Part shown: one piece after another, positions 18,322 to 27,195 of the stretch | How the letters are laid out: each line of letters begins with the position of its first letter | Numbering within the stretch: the stretch's first letter is position 1 | Origin: Clostridia bacterium | GTDB lineage: Bacteria > Bacillota > Clostridia > UMGS1810 | Assembly (NCBI GenBank): GCA_017481205.1 | Contig: JAFUPN010000001.1 | Coordinates: 62,001-126,000, forward strand | Direction: 5' to 3' | Length of the DNA stretch: 64,000 nt | The notes under the pieces: model-generated | Told to the model about the DNA's origin: nothing | The model's database searches: none | What the model saw: the letters and a program-made list of their open reading frames with translations, nothing else | Position numbers and translations under genes: made by a program

Positions 18322-19158
18322 TTAAAATATTTTCTTATATGATTCAATAATACCCTTATCCAAATCAGGATAGTTATTAAAATGCATATTCAGCGCTTCA
18401 TATTTGTACTGCCCCATTTTATGATAGGGCAAAAGCTCAATATTTTTGTATCTGATGCCCTGTAGGAAATCAGCAATTTTTCTGATTTCTCCGGTATGTG
18501 TATTGAAATCGGGTATGATTGGTATTCTTATAACAATCTCAGCCTTGCCGTTGTCAGACAGCTGCTTCAGATTGCTGAGGATTGTCTTGTTTGATACGCT
18601 TGTTCCTTCAATGTGCAGATTTTCGCTAACTGCCTTTATATCATAAAGAAACATATCTGTATAAGGAAGGATTTTTTCAAAGCTTTCCCACGGTACATTG
18701 CCGGCTGTATCTACGGCAGTATGTATGCCTGCTTCCTTACACATTTTGAGGATTTCTTCAAGAAAATCCGCTTGAAGCATACACTCTCCGCCCGAGAAAG
18801 TAACTCCTCCGCCTGAGGCTTCATAGAAAATTTTATCCTTTATAATCTGCTCAAAAACCTCTTGCACTGTATACTCTTTTCCGCAAATCTGCCTTGCTTC
18901 GTTGGGACACTGTATAATACACTGCCCGCAAAAAACGCAGCTGCCTGAAGTGTTTTGACATATTTGCCTACATTGTCCGCATCCTGTGCATTTGGTTTTA
19001 TAGTGCATCATTTGCCGTGAAAATACCTGACTTTCCGGATTGTGACACCATTTGCATTTTAAATTGCAGCCTTTAAAGAATATCGTTGTCCGTATACCGG
19101 GTCCGTCAACATAAGAATTTCTCTGTATTTCAAAAATTGTTGCTTTAATTTTATTCAT
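18322..19158 (-). CDS. Glycyl-radical enzyme activating protein (PflA-like), system 1
   Basis: A radical-SAM activase of 278 residues. GCNLKCKWC near residue 30 carries the CxxxCxxC [4Fe-4S] site. An inserted ferredoxin-like region holds two full CxxCxxCxxxC sets (CTGCGQCRQIC and CVFCGQCIIQC), the usual arrangement of non-PFL GRE activases. FSGGECMLQ binds SAM. It should install the glycyl radical on the GRE encoded immediately upstream. I chose the ATG at 19158, 2 bp after the GRE stop; an in-frame ATG at 19194 would overlap the GRE by 34 bp. The activase looks intact although its partner carries a frameshift. Confidence 0.88.
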   Translation of the reverse strand: MNKIKATIFEIQRNSYVDGPGIRTTIFFKGCNLKCKWCHNPESQVFSRQMMHYKTKCTGCGQCRQICQNTSGSCVFCGQCIIQCPNEARQICGKEYTVQEVFEQIIKDKIFYEASGGGVTFSGGECMLQADFLEEILKMCKEAGIHTAVDTAGNVPWESFEKILPYTDMFLYDIKAVSENLHIEGTSVSNKTILSNLKQLSDNGKAEIVIRIPIIPDFNTHTGEIRKIADFLQGIRYKNIELLPYHKMGQYKYEALNMHFNNYPDLDKGIIESYKKIF

Positions 19159-19160
19159 CT

Positions 19161-21280
19161 CTATTTTGCTCTTTCTATTATCATATCCTGCCATTCCTTA
19201 CTCATCGTGACAAACCGGGCATTCCATCCAGAAACGCGCACGGATAAATTCTGATAGTTTTCCGGATGCTTTTGTGCCTCTGTCAAAGTTGCTTTATCAA
19301 CCGTGTCTATTTGCATAAAATGACCGCCCAACAGCACAAAACCCTTTATCAGACCGGCAATTGCTGTAATCGCATTATCATTATCTATGCTTGAGGGGAC
19401 AAAACCAATATCAAGAGCTGCACCGGTATACTGTTTTTTTAAATCAGCTTTACAGTATGATTTTATAATTGCCGCTGCACCGTTATGATCTGTTCCTGGA
19501 GTCGGAGATAAATTTCCTGACAGAATTTCACCTTGCTTTCTTCCGAAGGGAGTGGCTATCCGTGACGGTGCCCATTCAATCTGTCTGCCGAAGGTACTGA
19601 CTCCGCTTACAAAACGTATGGGTGTTTTTTCGTCATACGTCTTGCACATATCCGAAAAATCATTGAGGATTTTTACCGCAATTTCATCGACCTCATCACA
19701 GTCATTTCCAAAATATGTATAATTGCTTAATATGCGTTTTCTCAATGCTTCTTCATTTTCCCAATTGTTTTTTAAAATTCTCATAAAATCCGTAAAAGAA
19801 ATTATTTTGTCCTCAAACACAGCTTTCTTAATGGCATAAAGGCTGTTTACAGCATCAGGCAGACCGCCTATGTGTGGAGAAATAACGTTGTAAACCGTAC
19901 CGCCCTCTTTGTAGGACAGACCTTTTTCGATACATGACTGCTCAAATAACGAAACAGCCGTGCAGGGATTATTTGCTTTGAAGGTAATCATATCATCTTC
20001 AAGCTTTGTCAGGACACATTCTTCGTATATGGCTCTGACTTGATTTTTTAAATCAACCTCATATTGATAAAGTAAAGAAGCGAATGTATCAAAATTAACC
20101 TTTTCATCATAATCCTTTAAAGTGACTTGCTGTAAAGTTTTAAAGCGTCAAAGGGAATATAAGAAAAATTTGTTTTGCCGGGAATCTGAACCTCCCAGCA
20201 TCCGTCATTTGCAAATGCTCTTGCCTCAATCTGCGGATATCCCATATCAGCCAGAGACTCCAGAATCAAGTCTTCGTTATACACAGCAACCACTCCGCCT
20301 CCGTAACGAATTACTTCAGCAACGCGAGTGAGAAACTTTTCATCAGTTTTTTTATTTATTCTGACAGTTGTTGGAAAATCACTTATACCTGTTTCTTCGA
20401 TTATATCAAGTACAAGGTAAGTCACCTCGTTTGTAACATCGTTTCCGTTTTCATCAATTCCTGACAGAACAATGTTCTGATAATGCTGTGCATCGCCGCT
20501 TACAGTATCTTCACCTGTAATCCATTCGCAGCCTTTTATAAAGAAGTGTGCCAGAATTTCTCTTGCTTCATACAGTGTTATTTTGTTGTTTTTTAAGTCA
20601 GCGTCAAGATATTTTCCAAGCAACACATCAATTCTGCCAAATCCCGGCCAGCATCCGGTTAATCTTAAAAAAGAAAAACAAAACCAAATGCTCTGCACTG
20701 CTTCATAAAAGCTTGCTGCAGGACTAAAAGGAACACGCTTCATGTTTTCTGTTATGCGTTCAAAGCCTTGCCTTTTTGATAGCTCATCAATATATCTCAT
20801 GCGCCATATCTCCATACAGTCTATGCAGTGAATACAGCTTTTTATAAACTCTGTTTTTGAAGGGTCTGTATGTGTGGCAAGTGATTTTTTCGCCTTCTCT
20901 CTTATTCCGTCCATACCGATTTCAAGAACCTCAAAAAAATCCACTGTCAGATGACTGACTCCTGTTGGAGCTCCGCGTTCTTCGTTTTTGTATGCAGCAG
21001 GCAGCTGATGAGTTATTGCATCACCGAGAGTTGCCGCACCGCTTAGAAGCTCGCCGTCGCAGATTCTGACAGGCGCTTTTGTGACGATTTCATAAATTGC
21101 AGTATTGTATTTTTCTATAGGGGACATATTCTCATAATTTTCAATATGATTAAGAGAAACATTTGGGGTTTTCAATGTGTCTTTTCCATACTTATGATTC
21201 AGTGATTCATAAGCAAAATTTCTTGTTTTTCGGCTGAGCCTTACCGGTCTCTTACAGTCAGAAGATGTATAAAACTCCAT
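19161..21280 (-). pseudogene. Glycyl-radical enzyme (PFL-like), system 1, interrupted by a frameshift
   Basis: Two reading frames add up to one GRE of about 706 residues. The N-terminal part runs from ATG 21280 (GGAGG upstream) to a stop near 20117. It contains the presumed thiyl-radical Cys in NDGCWEVQIPGK (about residue 361), with Glu two residues later as in GRE dehydratases and decarboxylases. The C-terminal part continues in the -1 frame (DYDEKVNFDTFA...) and ends with the glycyl-radical loop RVSGWNARF. In that loop the usual Tyr after Gly is Trp. A single missing T in the short T run near 20121 would restore the frame (S-L-L-K-D-Y-D). The substrate is unknown. It may be a true pseudogene or a sequencing/assembly error; nearby decayed genes favour the former. 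Confidence 0.8.
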
Positions 21281-21341
21281 ATAATTATCCTCCAAAATTT
21301 ATATTTTACAAAATAATATCATATTTCGTGAGCACGGTACA

Positions 21342-21370
21342 TTGACATGCTTATTAAAAATATGTATAAT
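21342..21370 (+). promoter_or_regulatory. Consensus sigma-A promoter for the AraC-family regulator
   Basis: TTGACA (21342-21347), a 17-bp spacer and TATAAT (21365-21370), a perfect consensus. The start codon is only 17 bp downstream of the -10 box, so the leader is very short. The 107-bp intergenic region also has to contain the promoter of the divergent GRE. Confidence 0.85.
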
Positions 21371-21387
21371 ACTACTGAGGTGATTTT

Positions 21388-22173
21388 GTGAAAATTGAAA
21401 GTATTGATATTAAATATTTTAACTTTTCTGGATTTTCATCCTCTTCGATTGACGGGCATGTTCATATAAAGCAGCTGCCATATTTATCCATTGTGCAATC
21501 AAAGGTCGGTTCATATGGGATTATGCTTGATTGCGGCATGGAATATACCACTGATGAGGGGGCGTTTTTTATTGCTCCGTCTCATGTAACACAAAAGATA
21601 ACACATTTTGCCAATAAAGAAATCAATAAATTTTCGGCAAGATATGTATTTTTGGATGTGATAATTAATAACACATATCATCTTGATGATATTATTGATT
21701 TTCCTGTTGTCACGGATAAGGCTTCTTCCGTGATTTTTGATAGTGCTTTTAATACATTTGAAGCGTCGGATAATGTGTGTGACCGAATGGCTTGCTTGTA
21801 TAATATTATCAAGCATTTGTTGGAAATATCTACAGAAAAAATCACATACCGTAATAGCGCAATATATCCCGTTATTGAATATATCAAGGTAAATTACATG
21901 AAAAGCATCAGTGTATGCGATATGTCAGAGATTATTAAAATGTCTGAATCAAATTTATATTCAGTATTCAAAAAATCTACCGGTAGCTCACCGATAAAGT
22001 ACCTTAATGAATACAGACTGTCTATGGCGTGTGAGCTTTTGCTTCACACTGACAGCAGTATAAAAGCCATTGCTGAAAAAGTAGGAATACCTGACCAGTT
22101 TTACTTCAGTAAGCTGTTTAAAGCCAAATATTCAACCTCTCCGCAAAAGTACAGAAAAATAAACCTGTATTAA
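21388..22173 (+). CDS. AraC-family transcriptional regulator, GRE system 1
   Basis: A 261-residue regulator with an N-terminal cupin-like ligand domain and a C-terminal double helix-turn-helix. The latter is recognised from SVCDMSEIIKMSESNLYSVFKKSTG, split over about residues 172-196, and IKAIAEKVGIPDQFYFSKLFK at about 228-248. The start is GTG at 21388, after GAGGTG. It is divergent from the frameshifted GRE and its activase, so it is probably their activator; the inducer is unknown. The decayed carbohydrate genes that follow on the same strand may once have belonged to its regulon. Confidence 0.85.
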   Translation: MKIESIDIKYFNFSGFSSSSIDGHVHIKQLPYLSIVQSKVGSYGIMLDCGMEYTTDEGAFFIAPSHVTQKITHFANKEINKFSARYVFLDVIINNTYHLDDIIDFPVVTDKASSVIFDSAFNTFEASDNVCDRMACLYNIIKHLLEISTEKITYRNSAIYPVIEYIKVNYMKSISVCDMSEIIKMSESNLYSVFKKSTGSSPIKYLNEYRLSMACELLLHTDSSIKAIAEKVGIPDQFYFSKLFKAKYSTSPQKYRKINLY

Positions 22174-22293
22174 AACACCATGCAAGCATTTTAATCGGAA
22201 TGTATTTTTTGAATGTAAGCAAAAATCTAAAAAATGCGATATTTTTATTTTAAAATATATATTAGTGTGATACAATGGACATGAGGTGATATT

Positions 22294-22986
22294 ATGGAGT
22301 TTTTACATGGCAGTGTTTTTAAATAACAAGACAGGACACTCTCAGTGATATTGAAAATAATTTTATACAGATGAAGGAATCAGGTCTTGACACAGCGGTT
22401 ATTCTGACAAACCATATTGCAGTTAATAAAGAAACCTCTGATATACTGGAAAAATACGTTGCTGATGGCGGAGTTTTGATTACAGACGGAAAATTCGGAA
22501 TAACAGATGAACTGTCTATGCTCAATAAAGAGCTGCCCGGCGGTGAATTTAACAGATATGTGGGAACAGATTATATTGATACAGATTACGAAAACCTGGA
22601 CTTTGACTATAAAGGCAAGACTGTAAGAGGATTTTATGGTAAAGATATTGTTGAGGTAAGGGATGCCGATATTTTGGGCACTTTTGCAGACAGCGGTGCT
22701 GCCGTTACTTCCAGAGGGCACAAATCCGGTTCGGTAATCTCCGTTAACACGCATCTCTGGTATGGCTACAGCAAAACTTAAAGATAAAACAATAAGATAC
22801 TTTGCAGATAAAATCTCGGATGAACTGAACCTAAGACTTTATACAACCGATAATACTCTTAAGATAAAACTTTGCGAAAATGAAAAAGAATACATCGCCT
22901 TTGTATTTAATTATACTGATGAAGATATCAAAGGACATATTTCCTGCAGTTTTATTGACGAAGATGTGTTTGTTCGGGGCAAATGA
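22294..22986 (+). pseudogene. Decayed fragment of a GH42-like beta-galactosidase-type protein (C-terminal region)
   Basis: An ATG at 22294 with GAGGTGA upstream opens a frame that stops at once (22320). From 22323 another frame reads through ILTNHIAVNKETSDILEKY, VADGGVLITDGK and KELPGGEFNRYVG. This resembles the glutamine-amidotransferase-like trimerisation domain of GH42-type glycosidases. The homology continues past 22760 in a third frame (KLKDKTIRYFADKI ... FVFNYTDEDIKG), as a small C-terminal beta domain. The catalytic barrel is absent. At least two frame changes and loss of the N-terminal part make it a remnant. The family assignment rests on pattern memory and is moderate. Confidence 0.6.
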
Positions 22987-23015
22987 TGTAATTATTCTGA
23001 GAAAGGAAAAGAACC

Positions 23016-24047
23016 ATGGCTAAGCTTATTAAACAAATTGAAACAAGAGTTGTCAGAAGCTACAGAGGAGGAAAGCTTATTGATGAATTTTTAGGTAAGG
23101 AAAATCCATCAGACTGTTTTTTGCCAGAGGACTGGATATCTTCCTTTGTAGAGGCAAAGAACCCTGATTATATACCAAATGAAGGGATAACAAGAGTAAT
23201 GTCTGACAAAGGCGAAAGGCTTATTACAAATGTAGTTTCACCGGCGGATTTTGGATCGGGCAGAGATGTACCGGGAGTGCTCATAAAGCTCCTTGACTCA
23301 GCAGAACGGCTGGGAATTCAGGTTCATCCAACACCTGAGTTTTCAAAAAAGCATTTCGGCACCCCCTACGGAAAAACAGAATGCTGGCATATCTTGGGTA
23401 CAAGAGAGGATATGGACAGTGCAGTTTATATCGGCTTCAAAGAGGGTGTTACTAGACAGATATGGAAAGACCTATACCAAAAGCAGGATATCCCCAAAAT
23501 GCTTGACTCTATGCACCGCTTTGAGGTAAAGCCGGGAGATACTATCCTTGTAACAGCAGGCTCACCCCATGCCATAGGTGCCGGGTGCTTTTTACTTGAA
23601 ATACAGGAACCGAGCGACTATACCATGAGGGTAGAAAAAACAACCCTGGCAGGTACTGTTCTTTCGCCCTGGCAGATTCACTACGGTGCAGGAGAAGAAA
23701 ATATGCTCGATTGCTTTATATATGACGGATTGTCCAGGGAGGATGCCAGAAAAAGATATTTTCTTACTCCGCAGGTCACTGAGGGAGAGAATTTTACTCA
23801 CAGCAAGCTGGTAACATATGCGGACACAACCTGCTTTAAGTTAGAAAAATCAGAGGGAGTATATGAATTTGCCCCCGACAGCTTTGTTACATTGGTTGCA
23901 ACCTCAGAGGGCAGCATTGCTACCGCTGAGGAGGAAATTAAAGTGAGCAAGGGAGACAGGGTGTTTGTCCCTGCAGGTTCAGGAAAAATCACTATAAATG
24001 GTAGCAGTATAATATGCTATCCACCCAAGGTACAGGAGAGTAAATGA
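23016..24047 (+). CDS. manA: Mannose-6-phosphate isomerase (class I type)
   Basis: A 343-residue cupin-type isomerase with the zinc-site residues expected for the Bacillus/Gram-positive ManA family: IQVHP (Gln, His; about residue 91), GKTECW (Glu) and the later AGSPHAIGAG (His; about 190). It interconverts mannose 6-phosphate and fructose 6-phosphate. ATG start with GAAAGGA upstream. This gene looks intact although the genes on both sides are degraded, so it may be kept for polysaccharide or sugar metabolism, or its decay has not begun. It overlaps the downstream DUF2264 remnant by 4 bp (ATGA), showing they once formed an operon. Confidence 0.82.
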   Translation: MAKLIKQIETRVVRSYRGGKLIDEFLGKENPSDCFLPEDWISSFVEAKNPDYIPNEGITRVMSDKGERLITNVVSPADFGSGRDVPGVLIKLLDSAERLGIQVHPTPEFSKKHFGTPYGKTECWHILGTREDMDSAVYIGFKEGVTRQIWKDLYQKQDIPKMLDSMHRFEVKPGDTILVTAGSPHAIGAGCFLLEIQEPSDYTMRVEKTTLAGTVLSPWQIHYGAGEENMLDCFIYDGLSREDARKRYFLTPQVTEGENFTHSKLVTYADTTCFKLEKSEGVYEFAPDSFVTLVATSEGSIATAEEEIKVSKGDRVFVPAGSGKITINGSSIICYPPKVQESK

Positions 24048-24445
24048 TGATTAAGACAAGAAAAGATTTAATGAAGCTTGCAGCAGAATACTATGTGCCG
24101 CTTCTTGAAAAAGCTACACACAGATATGAAAATAATGAACAGTATGTATTGCAGATACTGTTGGCTATAATGTGACTCTGCTTGAAGAGCTGTTCCGTCC
24201 GCTGTGGGGTATAGCTCCAATACTCAGGGAAGAGAGCCTTGAAATAACAGTAAATGGCGTAAAATATCCGGTAAGCGAGTATATAACAAAAGTCATCTGC
24301 GAGGATATTGACGAAGCATCGGACAAATGCTTTGATAAAGATGTAACCGATGATTCGTTAATCAGCTTTGAAAACCAGTTTGTAACAGAGATTGCCGCAT
24401 ATCTTGTAACGGTTATTTTTGCGAGAGAAACACTCTGGGATATTC
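24044..24445 (+). pseudogene. Remnant of a DUF2264-family protein (N-terminal part)
   Basis: From ATG 24044 the frame reads KTRKDLMKLAAEYYVPLLEK and stops at 24174. Continuation in another frame gives VTLLEELFRPLWGIAPIL, the hallmark N-terminal motif of DUF2264 proteins, and goes on to about 24445. Only about 130 residues of a family that is normally over 550 residues long remain. DUF2264 genes are often found with polysaccharide-utilisation genes, but no activity is assigned. The 3' end runs directly into a carbon-nitrogen hydrolase fragment, so a deletion has removed the rest. Confidence 0.65.
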
Positions 24446-24919
24446 TTTCGCAGGACAAAGCAGAATTGGCATAATGATTTGCTTTGACAACTATTTCCCC
24501 GAATCTGCGGCGGCTCTCGGAGCCAAAGGGGCGCAGCTGATTCTTTATCCGCTGTACGGAGATACCCTTAAGATTGACTGGGAGCTCAAGCTCAGGACAA
24601 GAGCGATAGACCATGCTCTTTATATCGCACCATGCCAGATAGACAAATATTTTGACGTCGCCTACACCGGAGTTGTTGACCCGGAGGGCAATGTGGTAGA
24701 GAAGCTCACAGAGGTTTCATCATATAAGGTTGTTGAAATTGATTTGGATAAAGAGGTTATTACAAACACCATGGCAGTACCCGGTCGGAAGGACAGAAGG
24801 AAAATCTGAAGGACTATCTCCATCGGTGCAGAAACTATAATGCATATTACTCCCTGACAGAACAGGAAGCACCGGTTAAGTCATGGGAAGAGATTTTCAA
24901 GGGAAATCCCCCTGTTTGA
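24440..24919 (+). pseudogene. Remnant of a carbon-nitrogen hydrolase (nitrilase superfamily), C-terminal part
   Basis: The frame GQSRIGIMICFDNYFPESA starts just before 24460 and holds the nitrilase catalytic Cys in MICFDNYFPE. It continues through ILYPLYGDT and RTRAIDHALYIAPCQ and stops at 24809 after a frame change near 24790. The frame beyond resumes a family-like tail (KENLKDYLHRC ... SWEEIFKGNPPV) up to the stop at 24917-24919. The N-terminal half with the catalytic Glu and Lys is missing. It is therefore non-functional. Confidence 0.7.
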
Positions 24920-24924
24920 TGACA

Positions 24925-24960
24925 AAACTCCGCTATATCTAATCAGCTATAGCGGAGTTT
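24925..24960. terminator. Bidirectional terminator at the end of GRE operon 2
   Basis: AAACTCCGCTATA (24925-24937) pairs perfectly with TATAGCGGAGTTT (24948-24960). It lies between the decayed rightward genes and the stop codon of the leftward GRE. Confidence 0.88.
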
Positions 24961-24972
24961 AATATTAATTAT

Positions 24973-27195
24973 TTACATTCCCTGTAAAAATCTGTCAACT
25001 ACAAGCTGTCTGAACTTTGGTGACAGTGATGCAAAGTAGGCCGTAAATCCGGTTACTCTCACTACCAAATCAGGATGAGACTCAGGATTTTTGTGGGCTT
25101 CCATCAGCTTTTCTGTGTCAAGGATGTTTATGTTTATCAGAGTGCCGCCCTGTTCAAAATGAGCTTCAATGAGACTCAGCACAGCATCTATGCCACCTTC
25201 TTCTACGGTGATTTTGGGGTCAAATTCTATCTGTAGCGGAGCAGAGTTGCCGTAGCCGCATTGTACCGAGGCTATGCCGTTTGACTGAGCGGTAACCGCA
25301 CCGTCTCTGCGGAATCCGCTGTTTGGATTTGCACCGTGGGATATGGGCTCGCAGCTTTTTCTTCCGTTTGGTGTTGCAGCCACTGCTGTTCCGTACTCAA
25401 TTGACCGTGCCCAGGAAAACCAGCCAGGCACCAAAGTTCTGCCATCAGGCATAGGGGTGGATTTAATTATTTTTGTAAAGCTCTCTGTAAGCCTTATTGC
25501 CCACCTGTCTGCTTCAGTACCGCCGCCGCAGTATTTTGGAGCAGAGCTCATTATAGCACGTATTCTCTCATTTTTTGCTCCTTCAAAGTTGCTTTCCAGT
25601 GCTCCAAACAGCTCGTCCCAGCCAAGGAGCTGTTCTTTTTCTATTCTGTCAGATATTGCGCCAAGAGAGTCCGCCACAACTGCAAGACCTGCACCGTCTA
25701 CACCAACGGTATAGAGCTTTGCACACTCAGAAATATCAAGACCTTTTTCTATAGTGTCGTGCATCATAAGGTTCATGATAAGCTCAGGTGTTACATCGTG
25801 ACAGTGATCTATATGGAGATTAATTCCTGCTGCTGTAACCTCTGCCGCAATTTTAAGATGCTTTTCGTACAGCTCAAAGAGTTTTTCTGCAGACTTGACT
25901 ACTTCATTTTTCAGGTCATTCAACGCATGTTCAAATACCTTTGCTATGTTTATTTTTACAGTGTCGTTCATTGGAAATTCCTTGCCCGGCACGCACATCC
26001 AGTTGCAGCCCACTGCAATTCGCTCTCTTGCGGTTTTCTTGTCAACACCGTTGCGCATATAGCCTTCGGCAAGTGCCTTGTCGTTGCAGAATCTCGGCCA
26101 GCCGTTTTTATTTTTGAAAAGGTAATACACAGCCCTGCGCAAAAATTCTCTGTCGCAGTTTTCGTGCACTCTTACTGTCAGATTGCAGGAGATATTGATA
26201 GAATCTGCCGCCTCAAGTATCAGATAAGACAAATGGTTTGTCATGTCTCTGTCGTTTTCGTCAACTCCGGATATCTGATAATAGTGCGGGTCAATAAGCA
26301 AAAGATTTGCTATGAGGAATTTTGCAGTCTCATCGTCAAGGATGCCGTTTCTGACATCGTTTTCATAGTAGGGGAGAAGAATCACGTCCAGCTGAAAGCC
26401 TGCACCGTCTCTGGTATAAATTCTTGATGCACAGTTAAAATGCGCTACCCATTGGCATGCCTCGTAAAAGGTCTTTGGCGCGCCAAGCTTTATATTTTTG
26501 TTTACTTCCAGCATTTTGGTGAGATTTTCTCTTATTTCCGGTCTTGTTTCGGAAACAATCAACTCTTCAATTTTGTCAATATGTCTTTGTATAAAGTCGC
26601 ATATTGCTATGACGCATCTTTCTTCTGCGTTATAAAAATCTTCTTTTCCCTTATTTATATCTCTGTATTTTCTTATTTTTTCCAATAGTCCGCCAAATCC
26701 TGACTCAAGTCCGATTCGATAGTCGCAGGCAAAGTGTGCGTCTCCGTCAATTCCCGTCTGGATATTGTATTTCTTTTGCAGCGGCTTCAGGTCGTCATAG
26801 GGGAATCTTTGCTCGTCCCAGCGCTTGCTCCACTGTGCAGTGGCTGTTTTCATAAATTCCATGGTTTTTGGTCTTTTTTTCAGCCAGTCGGGCATATAGT
26901 GCAGGTCGCCTCTGTAGTTTACCAACATATCTCTCCAACGTCCGCACAGCATTTCCATAGGGTCTACATATGCAGGATGTGCTCCTATAACCCGTACAAA
27001 GTTTTCACACATGCCGTCGTATCCGTAAAAACTGCCGTTTGAGCTGTTATACCAGGGTTCTACCTCATAGTCCTTGGTTATGGGCACAGTGCCGAAGTCG
27101 TCTAAGTCTGTATATCCGTTCTGAGCTCTTTTTTCAAGAGTGTGCCGGATTTTAGTTTCTCTCATGGATTTTAGTCTGTCAGCGTATGTAAGCAT
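24973..27195 (-). CDS. Glycyl-radical enzyme of unknown substrate, system 2
   Basis: A complete 740-residue PFL-like GRE. The glycyl radical site is RVTGFTAYF, Gly at about residue 716 and 25 residues from the C terminus; it has Thr and Phe where the usual fingerprint has Ser/Ala/Cys and Tyr. The presumed thiyl-radical Cys lies in AVGCNWMCVPGKEF (about residue 397). Known GRE eliminases and decarboxylases carry Cys-x-Glu here; this protein has Cys-Asn-Trp-Met-Cys, so the general-base Glu is absent and a second Cys sits three residues on. The start codon lies inside the end of the activase gene (17-bp overlap), giving tight coupling. It is last in an operon with four Gfo/Idh/MocA proteins. A sugar-derived substrate is inferred. 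Confidence 0.88.
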   Translation of the reverse strand: MLTYADRLKSMRETKIRHTLEKRAQNGYTDLDDFGTVPITKDYEVEPWYNSSNGSFYGYDGMCENFVRVIGAHPAYVDPMEMLCGRWRDMLVNYRGDLHYMPDWLKKRPKTMEFMKTATAQWSKRWDEQRFPYDDLKPLQKKYNIQTGIDGDAHFACDYRIGLESGFGGLLEKIRKYRDINKGKEDFYNAEERCVIAICDFIQRHIDKIEELIVSETRPEIRENLTKMLEVNKNIKLGAPKTFYEACQWVAHFNCASRIYTRDGAGFQLDVILLPYYENDVRNGILDDETAKFLIANLLLIDPHYYQISGVDENDRDMTNHLSYLILEAADSINISCNLTVRVHENCDREFLRRAVYYLFKNKNGWPRFCNDKALAEGYMRNGVDKKTARERIAVGCNWMCVPGKEFPMNDTVKINIAKVFEHALNDLKNEVVKSAEKLFELYEKHLKIAAEVTAAGINLHIDHCHDVTPELIMNLMMHDTIEKGLDISECAKLYTVGVDGAGLAVVADSLGAISDRIEKEQLLGWDELFGALESNFEGAKNERIRAIMSSAPKYCGGGTEADRWAIRLTESFTKIIKSTPMPDGRTLVPGWFSWARSIEYGTAVAATPNGRKSCEPISHGANPNSGFRRDGAVTAQSNGIASVQCGYGNSAPLQIEFDPKITVEEGGIDAVLSLIEAHFEQGGTLININILDTEKLMEAHKNPESHPDLVVRVTGFTAYFASLSPKFRQLVVDRFLQGM

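Noticed and set aside
20100-20135. Programmed ribosomal frameshifting in GRE-1
   Set aside because: No X-XXY-YYZ slippery site or convincing downstream stem was seen, and neighbouring genes are also broken, so mutation or sequence error is simpler.
22174-22293. Riboswitch or leader RNA between the AraC gene and the GH42-like remnant
   Set aside because: AT-rich with no stable stem or known motif.
25759-26427. A 222-codon open frame on the plus strand opposite GRE-2
   Set aside because: It is Cys/Phe-rich, lacks family motifs and a ribosome site, and lies wholly antisense to an intact, recognisable GRE.
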